Shown piece after piece: positions 47,933 to 60,560 of a DNA stretch of 64,000 nucleotides. Origin of the DNA: Aselliscus stoliczkanus (Eukaryota > Chordata > Mammalia > Chiroptera > Hipposideridae); NCBI GenBank assembly GCA_033961575.1, contig CM066728.1:180225678-180289677 (forward strand). The letters are read 5' to 3'. Each line of letters starts with the position of its first letter. The first letter of the stretch is position 1. The translations under genes and the position numbers were made by a program. The notes under the pieces are model-generated. The model was not told the origin of the DNA. It searched no databases and worked only from the letters and a program-made list of their open reading frames with translations.

Positions 47933-48362
47933 GCCACAGGGATATGAAAGGCAGTTCTGGAAATATAATCAATAATGTTGTGAATATTTTGTAGGGTGTC
48001 AGATGGTCACATATCTTATTGGGGAGTCCGCTTCGGGGATGGGGTAGAGGCTTGATAACTGCACTGTACACCTGAAGCTAATGTTGTATAATACCACATT
48101 TTTTGCGGGAAACGAGTAAACTCGTCATATAGCTCAAATGCCCAATTACAAAGTGATACTGTATGTTAACTGTGATTGAATGTATACAGTCACGGGATGT
48201 GGAGTACTGTGTGGGAGTGAAGTCAAGGGAATTGTAATAGATATGTATGATATGGGGTGGAGCAGGGAGGCGGATTAGGGGAGGGGGTTTGTCATTTTGA
48301 GGGGTAAAAAATATAACTTGCATTGTGTTGTGAAAAATAAATAAATAAATAAGGGGAAAAAA
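47933..48362 (+). mobile_element. Truncated L1 3' end inserted in the older L1
   Basis: It matches an L1 3' UTR ('aataatgttgtgaatatttt', 'actgcactgtacacctgaag') and ends in (AAAT)n. The duplication AACAACTGACA / CACAACTGACA flanks it. An internal insert with 'gggaaacgagtaaactcgt' makes it differ from the L1 at 25-33 kb. Confidence 0.65.
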
Positions 48363-49333
48363 GAAACACAACTGACAAGTAGATAATTTCTGGAAGACAA
48401 CGGCATAACAAATTCAAAATAAAGGATTATAAAGATTTTTTTTTAAACCTAATAAAAAATTCAAAAAAATCCAATGAAAAGAGAAATAAACAATAGGAAG
48501 GAAAAAAAGGAACACACCTGCAAGCACAGCAGAGATTAAACAAATAATAATGTTATAAATTTTTGCCAACAAATTTGAAAGTAAATTCTTAGCCAAATAT
48601 GACTTACTAAAATTGACCAAGAAGTAAATGAAAATAAGAATAAAATTATTAAAGTTAGGTAAGTAGTTTAAAATCTTCCTGCAAAAAAAAAATGATCAGG
48701 CCCACAGGCAAGCAAGTTCTAGGAAATGATCATTTCAATCTCACAGAAATTCTTCCAAAAGATAGAAAAGAGAAAACATTCCTCACTTTATGCAGCAAAT
48801 ATCAAATTAACAAAACTTGCCAAGAAAAGTACAGACCAATTTCACTCAAGAATATGGATACAAAATTCTTTAATAAAATATTAGCACAATTAATCCAGTT
48901 GTGGGAATGAGACCTTAATAGAGCAAGACCAAACTGGTTTCATCCCAAGATTTCAAGAACAGTTTAGCATGACAAAAATATTTGTCAGCTACCACAGTAG
49001 CTGACCAAAGGGGAAAAAAAAACATTTGTTCATCTCAGAAGATGCTGAAAAGTTGTTTAATAAAATTAAATCCATGTATGATTTTTCTTTTAATAAAATG
49101 CAAAAAGAAAACAAACAAAACTCTTAACAAGAGTAGGAGATAGAGTCCTTAAGTTGACAAAAGGCAGCTACTAAAATCACATGCAAATACTTTAAGTGGT
49201 GAATTACTAGAATTATTCTTTTGAAAATCAGGAACCTTTTATACTTAATATTTTACTGGTGATTCTCCTGACACAGGGCCACAAAAGGCAGTGGGGGGAA
49301 AGGATAGGAAAATTGAAAATAAGAAAGATATAT

Positions 49334-49814
49334 AGTGCCAGCCGAGTGGCTCATTGGTTAAGAGATGGCTTGGGAGCCTGAGCTCTGAGCAGCAGGCTGC
49401 TGGTTCGGCTCCCACAAGGGCCAGTGATGCTGCACCCTCTACAGCTAAGATGGTGAAAACAGCTCGACCTGGAGCTGGGCTGCTGTGAGGTGGCTGTGTA
49501 GCGGTGATGGCATAGGCTGAAATGGGGCTGCAGTGGGTTGCCACAGGCTACAGTGAGTGGCTGGCAACCAGTGTGAGCAGCTGGCAGCCAGCGTGAGCTG
49601 CCATGAGCCGCCATGAGCAGCCATCCAATGGCCGGCGACCGATCTGCATCAGCCGAGAAGAGCTCAATGATGATACCAATATGGGCCAGTGAAGCGATGT
49701 CCTCTGCAGCTAGACTGAAGAACAAAAGGACAGCAACTTGTCTGTTCCCCTTCCCTGATTCCCCAATGCTGTTCCCCCTCCCTCAATTCCCCAATAAAAT
49801 CTTTTTTTTAAAAA
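49334..49814 (+). mobile_element. Long T+ SINE
   Basis: It has the head CAGCCGAGTGGCTCATTGG, loop insert GAGCTCTGAGCAGCAGGC, GGTTCGGCTCCC, an extended TGAGC/CAGCC body, the end CCCCAATAAAATCTTT and an A tail. The perfect duplication AAGAAAGATATAT flanks it. Confidence 0.92.
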
Positions 49815-51120
49815 AAGAAAGATATATGTCAGTATTCATATATGACGGTTGTCCACATGGAAAAACAGAAGAATCTATATAGAAAAATGAATGAAATTAG
49901 TAAGTTTAGTAAGGTAGTTAGAAGTAATATCAATATGCAAAGGTAAATTTCGTATTACACATCAGCAGCACACAGAAAACATGTAATATTCTGTTCATAA
50001 CAGCAAAAAAAAAGAAGATAAAGTACCTAGGAATACACAACATAAAACTAGCTAGATCCTTATCAAAAATACTTTAACAACTTTAAAGAAGGCCTAAATA
50101 AACTGATAGACTAGTTCATGGATAAGAACACTCATTATCCATAGACTCAAGGTAATTTCAATCCAATCCTAACATGAATTTTACAAAGCACTTAAACTGG
50201 TTCTAAATTTACATGAAGAAAAAAGAATGATGTAATAGAATTTGTCACACTATATAGCAAACCACATTGTAAAACAATAGCAATTACAATATTGTAGTAT
50301 TGCTGCAGAAATTAACAAAATGACCAAAGGGACAGAAATGAACCACATCCTCCAACAGATTCACAAATATATGAAAATCTGACCTTTGACAGGCTAAGCA
50401 GTGGAGATCACTGAGTAAGGCATTGACAACTCAATAAAATGTGCTGGGACTGATTTTCCATATAGGAAAAAATTTAAATTAGACTCTTACCTCATACCAT
50501 ACATATAAAATCAATTCCAGATGTTTGAAAATATTTAAATGTTAGACAAAACTTCTCAAACGTGTTGAAAAAATACAGGAGACTATCTACATGACCTTGG
50601 GATATAAAAGAACATATTAAGTGGGACACAAAAAGAACTAAATATTAAAAAAATCTGACCACATTAAAATTAAGAATTTGTCTCCCCCCACCAAAAAAAA
50701 TACCATAAAGAAATTTAAAAGGCTACTAAATGGGCAAACTAGGAAAAGATACACACAGTAAATATAACCAACAATAGAATCATATCTCCAGAATATAAAA
50801 AGACCCCCCTGAAAAATAAAAAAATAAGCAGAAGACATGAACAAACATTTCAGAGAAAGAAACCTGAATGAATGGCCACTGAAAGGCAAGATCAGCCTTA
50901 TTACTAATCACTGAAACGCAAAATAAGATAACAGCAACATACAATTTTATGCCTACTAAATGGCATAGATGAACAAGTCTGACTAGAAAAGAGAGCAATG
51001 GGATCTCTTTACACATTGCTGATACAGGATTCTAAATTGTTTCAACTACTATATAAAATACTAAAAAGCTAAATATGCGAATGCCCTATGGCTCAATTCC
51101 ATTTGTGGTATATACTCTAA

Positions 51121-51265
51121 AGTAGTAATTCTTTAAATGTGGTCAGGGGACCAGCAGCATCAGTATGACCTAGATGCTTATTAGAAATTCAGCATTTTAA
51201 GCCCCATCCCAGACCTACTGAATAAGAATCTATGCAATGGGGCCACTTGAGAATTCTAATTTTTA
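51121..51265 (+). mobile_element. MER5A-like (hAT-Charlie) fragment
   Basis: 'tgtggtcaggggaccagcag', 'catcagtatgacct', 'ttagaaattcagcattttaa' and 'cccagacctactgaataaga' follow the MER5A consensus. Only the first two thirds are clear. Confidence 0.78.
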
Positions 51266-52559
51266 AACTGAATGGTAGGTTTATGGTGTATGTTTTATAA
51301 TTTACATATAAAATACATTTAATTCTTATACAATACATAGAATTTTCATATGTATCAATTATAACATGACATTTTTATTTTAAGAAAAATTCAAATTTCC
51401 TGATGTCAGAACCTTATAAGCTAGTAAGGGAAATTCATTCACCTTCTGATTCAATGGACACTTATTAATTGCTGTGAACAAAGTATACAAATTGTCTCAT
51501 TTAGTCCTTTAAGTGTTCTGTGAGACAGGTACTTAGCAAAGACTAGACAACCAATCATGTGTTGAGTGAATAAATACTTGAATAATTTTATAATACAAAA
51601 ACAGGAAGACTTTGATTACATGCTGTGTATTGTAGTTCTACCCACAGGAGTTAGATGAAATAACACAGATGATTAATTCTATTAATAGAAAGGAGCTGAG
51701 GATCTATTCTTATTGTTTCTATATTGTATTACTTATTATAAAAATATAATTAAAAAACTTTTACTTTTTCTCTGGAAGTATTTCTGGTCAAAAGTGTAGA
51801 AACTAACAAACTACAGGGTGGAGTTAACTCATAACATTTCTATGTTACTAGAATTCCCATTTTGTGCTTTTAAAAAAGCAGAGTTCACTGTATGCAAGGC
51901 ACCAGCATTCTTCAGGGAGGGAGGAAAGCAGGGCTGTAGTAGTACAAGAAATTAGCAAGGCTAAAAACAAATCTGTGACGCGTTTAGTCTAAGCACTCTA
52001 ATAAGAACTATAGTTTTAAAAGTACGAAGTCAGAACTCTTTTTTCATTGGACACATATTAATGTAAAAAAAAACCACTGGGGGATCGGCTCCCTTATAAA
52101 ATTATTTCCATCCTTCACAAAGAACAATTTTCCTTCACAGGGCTCCTACCAATGTGAGATTTTTCTCTTGTTTTTGAAATTTGGTTGAACTGTATGTTCC
52201 TTCTGCGCCTGAAATAAGGACCGACTCCTAATAGATGCATTCTAAGAATCTGTCTTTGAATGAATTTATACCCTAGTATTGAGTATTTATTACATAACAG
52301 GCTCTAGGGGATGCCAGACCAAATATGTTGTAGTCCCCATCCACACAGCGCTAACATAAGTGATTAAATCAAAACCGAATGTGCCCTTTCTCTTCTTGAA
52401 TAAGTCATTCCAAAAACTATTAGGTGGGGCCAAGTGAAGTAGGTAACAGGAGGTGAGAAGAGGATGGTGATGTGAGGAGGGGCCCCCACGCAGTGGCTCA
52501 GAGCCACTAAACAGGGGCTTCTCCTTGAAGAAATGTCTGAATCGAGGGTCAGGACAAGG
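51266..52559. other. Intronic sequence, no gene seen
   Basis: AT-rich and unassigned. It may hold the far-diverged upstream part of the L1 3' UTR that follows. Confidence 0.4.
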
Positions 52560-53520
52560 AAAGTACGAAATGAGCTGAAACACCTTATAGCAAAAAGTCA
52601 GGAAGTATACAAAGACTGATTAGAGCATGTCACAAATACACAGAAAAAAGATTGGAGGGGTTCCCACTGGCCAAATCGGGACAATGTAAGCATGAAAGTG
52701 AATAATGATAGTAATGGATTACAACCCATTGAAAAAATACATATCCATAAATTTATGATATAACTACAAAAAAACCTTAAATTTGAAGAAAAATGGGATA
52801 TGCACCTTTTCTCAATGTACCACCCAATAAAATAGTCATTAACGACAAAGATATTCATTAAATATTCATTAATGTATATAGAGTAGAGAAGCCTGGCACA
52901 TCTGAATCAAGTGATCGGAGTAACATCGCAGGAGTAATAGCAATGATACCATGGAAATCATGGGCACATACATGATTGGGTGCAAGGAGAGGAGCCCAGC
53001 ATCACTTCTGTAATATTCCTGCCAGAGATGCATAATCTGAATCTCATCATGAGGAAATGCCCTACGTGTATAAACCCAAACTGAGGGCCATCTACTAAAT
53101 AACAGGCCTGAAATCATCCAAAATTTCAAGTTCATGAAGGTCAAGGAAAGATCAAAAAAATTTCTCAGTTGGAAGAGACTAAAGACACATGACAATCAAA
53201 TGCTGCATATAATTCTAGACTGGATCCTTTTGGTGTAAAAATAAAGGACTTCTGCGAAACGACCTGCAGAGCTTGAATGGGATCTGAGGAGCAGAGCTGT
53301 CGTGTCGGTAATGTACCAATGCTAATTACTGACTTTAATGGTTGTATCACAGTTACGTAAGAGAATGTCCTGGTTTGCAGGAAATAACACTCAAGTGTTC
53401 AGGGATGACAGAGCATCATGCTGGCAACTTACCCTCGGAGGATTCAGGAAAGAAAAACTCTTTGTGCTATGCTTGCAATTTCTCTATGTGTTTGAAATTA
53501 TTTCAAAATAAAAAATATTA
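52560..53520 (+). mobile_element. Old L1 3'-UTR-like fragment
   Basis: 'gttgtatcacagttacgtaa', 'gagaatgtcctggtttgcag', 'ttcagggatgacagagcatc', 'gcaacttaccctc' and the end 'gaaattatttcaaaataaaa' follow the L1MB/L1MC 3' end. Upstream parts are less certain. Confidence 0.55.
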
Positions 53521-53867
53521 TAAGGTAAATAATAGTATTTGGAAGAGCCCCAGGTCTCAGTCTATGCACAGTGGACTAAGGGACCTGGAAGGGCATCAAA
53601 ACCAGAGGGTGTCTGAGAAGGAGCCTCACCCTGTTCAATTCGCTCCACTTGGTTCTTTATCCACGGACCCAGTGAACCTCAACTGTACCATATTCTTCTA
53701 AGAGGAGGAGTCTAAATACCATTCCAAAAACAGCCAACGCTTTCTTAGGCCAATTAGATTTGTCAGATAGATCAATGCTTTCCTAATATAAGGAAAGACA
53801 GTAGTTTGCTTTCAAAAATGCCACCTGAGGTTGAAGTTTTATATCACATACAAAAACAAACAGTCCA

Positions 53868-53986
53868 GGGCCGGCAGAGTGGTGCGGTGGTTAAGCGCTG
53901 ACTTGGGAAGCCAGCGGCCCCGGTTTGGTCCCACATACGAGGGCCAGTGACACTGCCCTCAAAAACAAAACAAAACAAAACAAAAG
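53868..53986 (+). mobile_element. Short tRNA-SINE, subfamily B
   Basis: It has the head GGGCCGGCAGAGTGGTGCGG, loop TTGGGAA, GGTTTGGTCCC and a tail of AAAAC units. The perfect duplication AAACAAACAGTCCA flanks it. Confidence 0.93.
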
Positions 53987-54000
53987 AAACAAACAGTCCA

Positions 54001-55060
54001 AACACACAGGTAATCTGAAGTCCTTAGTGCATCTCCTCTCAATTAAAATCAATTGTTTTTGCTGAAAAAATAGACCATAAACTTGTAATACAAACTCAAA
54101 GATTTATTTGGAAACACCCTATCTATGGTCTATTTCAGAAAATTTGTTGCACTCAGGATTTGTTGTAGAAACAAGATAATTTTACACACATTCTCTTTGA
54201 CCATCTAACAGATTTATACAAATGACCAGCCTGTCAAAGGAAAAACTATTGTTTTTGCCATCCTTAATCTTCAGATGCCCTCAGAGCCTGCTTGGGGTGA
54301 GCTAGGAGCAGATAGGGTTCAAGAATAAAATTTCTGGCCCCCCACCAGAAGAAGTGGATATACTGCAGCTTTTTCTCCTAAAAGCACACCAGGGCAACCT
54401 AGACTGATGGCTAGACATTTTTCTCCCCTCTCCTCTCCTTTCTTCCCCTCCCCCTTTTTTAAGGAAACTGAACTGAGTTATTTTAGACCTCTGAGAAGAT
54501 GAGAATGCATTAATGTATTATCTTCTTAAATTGACCAAGGGTAGAATTTGGTAAGAAAAACAAACAAACAAAAAATCCAGTGTTCATTCTTTGTATACCC
54601 AACCTCTGTCATTAAGTGTGGGCAGCCCACGGTAGTGTACTCAACTATTTTTAAAGTACTTATACTTCCTTCAGATGGGGCAAGTACTAAGCTGGAAAAA
54701 AAAAAAAAGGAACCTCCTATTAGTAAATTTTTATTTTTGTTTTAGTAAACACTTAGAGCTACCTGGGTAGGAGGTGGGAGCAATACAGGTACCTGAAGAC
54801 TAGGGGGATAGGACAAGATTTAGGAAGATCCTCTCAAACTTGTTTGTCAGAAGCAGGAGAAATCAGTTTTGTTCAGTTTCAATCTATGAAGCAAGAAACA
54901 AAAGGATAAAAATCTTCTGCCAGAAGTCTTCCAGGACTTGAAAAGCATCTTGGATTTCCTGTCCTACCTGTCTTACCTGTCCTAGATGCAAATACTCTGA
55001 ACCATTTTTAGGTCAGTATCCTGATTTTGGAGGGGGAAGGGGTAAGCGAGGTGGGGAGGG

Positions 55061-55062
<2 letters not shown>
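54001..55062. other. Intronic sequence, no gene seen
   Basis: A pyrimidine-rich patch lies at 54420-54460. Nothing else is recognised. Confidence 0.4.

Positions 55063-55131
<69 letters not shown>
55063..55131 (+). repeat. (GA)n microsatellite, about 34 units
   Basis: An uninterrupted GA run following a G-rich purine tract from about 55028. It could form unusual purine-strand structure. Confidence 0.96.
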
Positions 55132-55133
<2 letters not shown>

Positions 55134-56110
55134 AAAAAAGCAGCTTCTACAAAGAAGAGTGGCAAGCCAGCTTCAGTAAGCTGATTCTAATAAAGTGTAT
55201 TACCATTCAATTTTCCAACCCTGAGGAGAAATCTTTTAATATCTAAGCACTCAAAGAATCACTACCACCCCATGACTTATTTGCATCACTACTTTCAAAA
55301 ACCTGGTAGATTACAAAGTTATTTGTTGACTTTATTATAGTCTTTTTCATATGCTGGTTAATGCCAAAGAAAACCACTTCTAAAGTCATGCATACCCTTG
55401 TTATTCAGCTGAAAAAAAAATGACTACAAAAATTATGCTTGCTTCTAATTTACAGAAAATGAAAACGTAACCAATCCCCACAGATAGGTTGATGTTGGCT
55501 TAAGAAAGTTTGGGTGGTGAGGGAGCAGATTCCTAATTATCATTTTCTCCACGCAAATTGGATTTTCAGAAGCAAGGGAAATACAGAGACCTTCAGTCTA
55601 TGAAGGAAGTAAAAAAAGGATAAAGTCTACTCCCAGCAACAAGCAAGCTGCTCCACTCTGGCAATTTATCCAGCTGTCTCCGGGAAAGGGACTCATGCAA
55701 GATTGCTCTAGTGTTCCGTCCTAAGGCAACTCAGAGAAGCAGCCCTGGGAATTTAATTCCCTGTCTCTTTTAATTGCATTTTCAAAAGAAAACTAACATT
55801 ACTCTATGTTACTCTGTTATTACAGAAAAAATATGCAAGAACAGGGAACCAAAACTCTGACTCAGCTAACCCTTGCTTCACCAATCATTTTAGTATTTGA
55901 TGCCTTAGTTTACTCATCTGCAGAATGGGGAGCTTGACCTAATACATCAAAGGATCCTTTCAGCTATAAAACTGTATGTATATGTATGTTTTCTTCATTT
56001 TATAAATGAGGAAACAACCAATAGAGATGAGTCACCTGTCTAAAGTTACATAGCTAGTAAGTGCCAACGCCAGCCCCTGAACAAATCTGTTTCCTACAGT
56101 CTCCACTTTT
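55132..56110. other. Intronic sequence with MIR traces
   Basis: MIR-like phrases lie at about 55900-55945 forward ('gtttactcatctgcagaatg') and about 55995-56070 reverse ('ttcattttataaatgaggaa', 'agttacatagctagtaag'). The rest is unassigned. Confidence 0.5.
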
Positions 56111-56570
56111 ATTTTTTAAGATTTTATTGGAGAATTGGGGGAGGGCAACAGCGTTGGGAAACCGGAGAAGGTGAACAGACAAGTTGCGGTCCTTTTGTTC
56201 TTCAGTCTAGTTGTGGAGGACATCGCTTCACTGGCCCATGTTGGTATCATCATTGTGCTCTTCTCAGGTGAGGCAGATCGGTCGCCGGCCTCTGGACGTC
56301 CACTCACAGTGGCTCTTGGCAGCTCATGCCGGCTGCTGGCTACTCACACTGGCTGCTGGCCACTCACTGTAGCCTATGGCAGCCCACTGCAGCAGGGGCT
56401 GCAGCCTATGCTGTCACCGGCGACTCAAGGCAGCCCAGCTCCAGGCAGAGCTGTTGTTAGCTGTAGAGGGCAGTGTCACTGGCCCTCATATGTGGGATCT
56501 GAACTGGGGCCCTGCTGCTCAGAGCTGGCATCCCAAGCCAGTTCTTAACCAACGTGACAATGGGCCGACC
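56111..56570 (-). mobile_element. Long T+ SINE
   Basis: Reversed, it has a GGTCGGCCCATTGTCACG head (mutated A box), GGTTAAGAACTGGC, loop insert AGCTCTGAGCAGCAGG, GTTCAGATCCC, a GC-rich body and the CCAATAAAATCTT end. The duplication CAGTCTCCACTTTT / CAGTCTGCTCTTTT flanks it. Frames of 130 codons on both strands are accidental. Confidence 0.9.
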
Positions 56571-56585
56571 CCAGTCTGCTCTTTT

Positions 56586-57077
56586 AACTGCTATGCTATG
56601 TTCTCTTCACCAAAAGAAATCAGGATAGGTGTTCAGAAAATTGAGGTGTTCCAAAGATCTCAATAATTCAAACAGATTTCGTTATCACCATCAAGGGTGA
56701 TTAATCAAGTGCATTGTTTACCTCTGTGCCTGTGAGACAGTCAGCCTGCATTGCTCTGCAGAGCAGAGGTACATACATCTCTAACCTCAATGCGTTTTCT
56801 TTTTTTTTTTTAAAAAAAGGTATATTAGAATAAAAATTTAGCTAAACATTGTTTTTAATCAAAAAGAAAAGAAAAAAGAACGAATGCCAAAATTGGGACT
56901 ATGTACATAAACCCCAAAAATCCCTTCAGGAGAAGAATAAAAAAGAAGCAAGAACAAGATTTGGATAAGATGATCCCTGGGCATGCCCCATGTGGATGGA
57001 GAGAGAGAGAAGCTCAAGAAACTTGACCCTGGGAGAGAAGTGTGATGGTCCAAAGAAATGATTCCTTTCTATCAAGA
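56586..57077. other. Intronic sequence, no gene seen
   Basis: A T run lies near 56799-56809. Nothing else is recognised. Confidence 0.4.
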
Positions 57078-57090
57078 GTAGAAACAAATT

Positions 57091-57196
57091 GGGCCGGCCG
57101 AGTGGCACGGTGGTTAAGCGCTGGCCTGGGATTCCAGCGGCCCCAGTTCGGATCCCACATATGAGGGTCAGTGACACTGCCCTCTTAAAAAAAAAA
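57091..57196 (+). mobile_element. Short tRNA-SINE, subfamily A-like
   Basis: It has the head GGGCCGGCCGAGTGGCACGG, loop CTGGGAT, GTTCGGATCCC and an A tail. The perfect duplication AGTAGAAACAAAT-type target lies on both sides (left copy AGAGTAGAAACAAAT). Confidence 0.92.
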
Positions 57197-57211
57197 TAGT
57201 AGAAACAAATC

Positions 57212-58350
57212 TGAGAAGAGAAAATATAGAGGGGACATGAAATAAATGAAACTCAACAAGAATGAGTTCCAGTCCTAGCCTCTGTGAAGAGTCAAAGCAG
57301 GTGAGGTGCACCTAAGTCTGAAACGCAGTGCTGATGAAGGTCTAGGCTATTCCTGACCTGGAGTTCATGGGTGCTCTCCACCAAAGCATTCAGAGTTCTA
57401 AATAATCAGGAAGGAAAATGCCAATTCATTTAACCTTTACTTAAAAAAAATAAATAAATAAATCACTAACCATTGTGGGAAATTCCGATAGCAAGGACTA
57501 TTTTATTCACCTGGTCTTCCAGTTTTTATGGCCATGTCCTTTCAAAGGGTTAATCTGGTCTCATAGTCACTGACATCTGAAACCCCCAGTTTAGCACAAT
57601 GGTTTTATCAAACGTCCTGTTGCTCCCTATGCTTAACCCAGACCTTTACAGAGATCTATGGATATCGGATAATCGTGTCATAAGCTAAATACACAAAGCA
57701 GAGGGGCAGAACATGAGGCCAGGCTACACCTTTGAAAGCGCGTGGCTATTCCAACCGGGCATACTCTGAGAACAAATTTTCAAGAAAGCTTTATTTATTA
57801 TTTTCCCAGATCACTCCTGTCCAGACTATCTCAGACACGATAGTTGTGTTGTACATTAAAATCTCTTTTCTGTCTGAAACTATAAATAATGCCATGATTG
57901 TAAATGGTTGTCCAGATGGCGCCCTGCACAAGGATGCTTCGTCAACGGAATGAGGACAAGCTGCAATCTAGCTACGCTACACTAGCCATGCTTTGTTCCT
58001 CGGGCTGGGGCTTCGTGGGGTGAGAAGTGGAGGCACTCATTTCTAATTTGCCCAAAGACACCAAGGACACCACACCGGTAAATTTCTTTCTAAATAACCC
58101 ACCTAAATCCATCCTTGAGTCACTAAGACTTCATGTGACGACTGAAATTCATGAAGTTAACTAGATTTTTATTATACCTCCATTTTTACTCTAACTGTAG
58201 TTGAATGGACCAGTTTTATGGATGACCGGGCATCCTTATTTTACTCAATGTTTCCATTAATGAAAGCCTTTTTATATGTAACCCTTTCACACTACCCACA
58301 GGCCCTCAATCTGCCCCATAAGAGGAGACAAGGTGAGAATGACATTTACA
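57212..58350. other. Intronic sequence with a CpG-bearing unassigned stretch
   Basis: About 57700-58080 contains more CpG than its surroundings and matches no repeat I know. It is not a CpG island and has no splice-bounded open frame that I would call an exon. Confidence 0.4.
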
Positions 58351-58362
58351 AAATGCAAACTA

Positions 58363-58466
58363 GGGCTGTCCGAGTGGCGCAGTGGTTAAGCGCTGGCTTA
58401 GGAAGCCAGCGGCCCCGGTTTGGTCCCACATATGAGGGCCAGTGACACTGCCCTCAAAAAAAAAAT
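58363..58466 (+). mobile_element. Short tRNA-SINE, subfamily B
   Basis: It has GGGCTGTCCGAGTGGCGCAG, loop TTAGGAA, GGTTTGGTCCC and an A tail. The perfect duplication AATGCAAACTA flanks it. Confidence 0.93.
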
Positions 58467-58559
58467 AATGCAAACTAATTACAAAATCTACACCTACAAT
58501 GATCTACAGTAAAATATGAATTTTTCCAAATAACAGATCTAACATGGACCGTACAATAA

Positions 58560-58561
<2 letters not shown>

Positions 58562-58603
<42 letters not shown>
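58562..58603 (+). repeat. (CA)n microsatellite, about 20 units
   Basis: An uninterrupted CA run. Confidence 0.96.
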
Positions 58604-58606
<3 letters not shown>

Positions 58607-58776
58607 ATGTGAAATAGACCATTATACTTCTGTATTGTCAGAACCATTAAGAAACAATCTCATTTGTGAAAAACAGTTCTTTTGTTCCTAATGTCTTTTA
58701 CAATCATCAGGCCTTAAGCCAGTAACTTTAATTTTGAGAAGTTGAGAGACATAAGGGGAAAACAATAACAAACAAC

Positions 58777-58815
<39 letters not shown>
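58777..58815 (+). repeat. (GA)n microsatellite
   Basis: A GA run with one AAA interruption. Confidence 0.94.
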
Positions 58816-58818
<3 letters not shown>

Positions 58819-59636
58819 ACACATTACTGGTAACTTCTAAACCACCAAAATGTTCACATCAACCCTCTGAAGTGTGAGGATGTGTTTTTGAAGAATAAAA
58901 ATATAGTAAGTCACATAGTTTAAAACCTATGCAATTTATGTTTAATATAGCAAGTGAAAAATACAAACATTTTGTGGGTCCTGTCTATATAAAAATACAA
59001 TGTACTGTTATTATTGAGTATGTGGTTTTTGTTTTGTTTCTGTTTGGTTTCTTCATTAGTATGATTGATATTTCTGTACAAGTTGACTGTAGTTTGATGG
59101 TTGGTTGTTTTTAATTGTGCGAGCATTTGGTTTCCTTTGGTGGCTGCGGAGGTTGTTCTTGTTGATCTGTTATGCTCTAAAATCACTCTGCAGCAGTGGG
59201 TCCAAACAAACAGACACAAGAATCATCATACCCGGAGGCCAACTTTAGATAAAACCAGAGCATTTCTGGGTTTGACATACAAGAGTCACACCCAAAAAGA
59301 AGTTACTACAGGTACTAAGACCCATAGGGTCCAAGTTTCATCAGAGGTGTCAATCCTCTCACAGCAGCTCATAAACTGCAGAAGCTGCTGATCCTCACAG
59401 CTAATCACTCTGGGAGTCACTCCCACCTACTGACAAACCAAAAGTAATCAAAACTAAAACTTCAACAAGTGAGGACGCACGACACAAGGAACACCTCAGA
59501 TACAAGCACAAGAGAATAGGGAGACTGAGTAATTCAAATATAAAGGACACACACCATATAAGTTTACCCAGAAAAGACTGAGAAATCTGGGGGATCTATC
59601 TGTTATATTGAAGCAAACACAAAAGAGTAAGCCAGA

Positions 59637-60511
59637 ATGGGGAGACAAAGAAACATAACACAAATAAAAGAACAGAAGAAACTTCCTGAATCAGTGGAAA
59701 TAGAGGAAATAGAGGTAACCAACCTATCGGAGACAGAGTTCAGAACACTGATTATTAGAATGTTCAAGGAAATTAATGAAAATATAAAGAAGGATAGAGA
59801 AATCATGAAAAGCAACCAGCTAGAACTTAAGAACACAATTACTGAATTAAATAACAAACTTGATGGAATCACTAGCAGACTGGATGAAGCAGAAAATCGA
59901 ATCAGTGACTTAGAAGACAAAATAGCAGAGATCACCCATGCGGTACAACAAAAAGAAAAAAGAATGAAAAACATGGAAAATAGTTTAAGAGAGCTGGGGG
60001 ACAACATCAGACGCAATAACCTAAGGATCATTGGAGTACCAGAAGGAGAAGAGAGGGAGCAAGGGATTGAGAATATATTTGAAGTAATAATGTCTGAAAA
60101 CTTCCCTAACCTGGCAAAGGACATTGAAATACAAGCCCAGGAAGTGCAGAGAGTTCCAAACAGGATGATTCCAAACAGGCCCACTCCAAGACACATTATA
60201 GTGAAAATGGCAAGGGTTAAGGACAAAGACAGAATCCTTAAAGCAGCAAGGGAAAGGCAGCAAGTTACTTACAAGGGTACCCCATAAGATTATCAGCTGA
60301 CTTTTCTACAGAAACTTTGCAGGCCAGAAGAGAGTGGCAGGAGGTTTTCAAAGTGATGAAAAATAAAGGCCTACAACCAAGATTGCTGTATCCAGCAAGG
60401 TTATCATTTAAAATCGAAGGCGAGATAAGGAGCTTTGCAGAAAAAAATAAGTTAAGGGAATTCATTACCACCAAGCCAGCTTTGCAGGAAATGCTAAAAG
60501 GGCTTCTTTAA
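59637..60511 (+). pseudogene. L1 ORF1 (RNA-binding chaperone), one frameshift
   Basis: ORF1 proteins coat L1 RNA as trimers. The first 216 codons are open: an N-terminal MGRQRNITQIKEQ, a heptad-rich coiled coil at roughly residues 35-115, then the RRM with LRIIGVPEGEEREQGIENIF (about 130-150). The frame is lost near 60283 where one C is missing (ACCCCAT). The C-terminal domain continues in the next frame (ETLQARREW to EMLKGLL) and stops at 60511. Length without the lesion, about 291 residues, is slightly short of the human protein. Confidence 0.92.
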
Positions 60512-60560
60512 GTAGAAAGAGAAAAACAACCTATGAAAGACTACGAACACAAATAAGAAA

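Larger units (their letters stand above)
46550..51118 (+). mobile_element. Old, decayed L1 with nested insertions
   Basis: ORF1-like phrases occur at 46600-47700 ('aatcatcagatgcagaatat', 'gaactggaagacagatgt', 'aacctagaattctataacca', 'ttacttcaggaagaaggaa'). ORF2-like phrases follow at 48550-51110 ('gtacagaccaatttcac', 'taaagtacctaggaatac', 'catggataagaacactcat'). It is heavily mutated and carries an L1 3' fragment (47933-48362) and a long SINE (49334-49814). The AT-rich run at 47090-47200 is low complexity. Confidence 0.65.

Noticed and set aside
56859..57177. Minus-strand frames near a SINE
   Set aside because: They partly overlap the SINE at 57091-57196 and have no domain or splice support.
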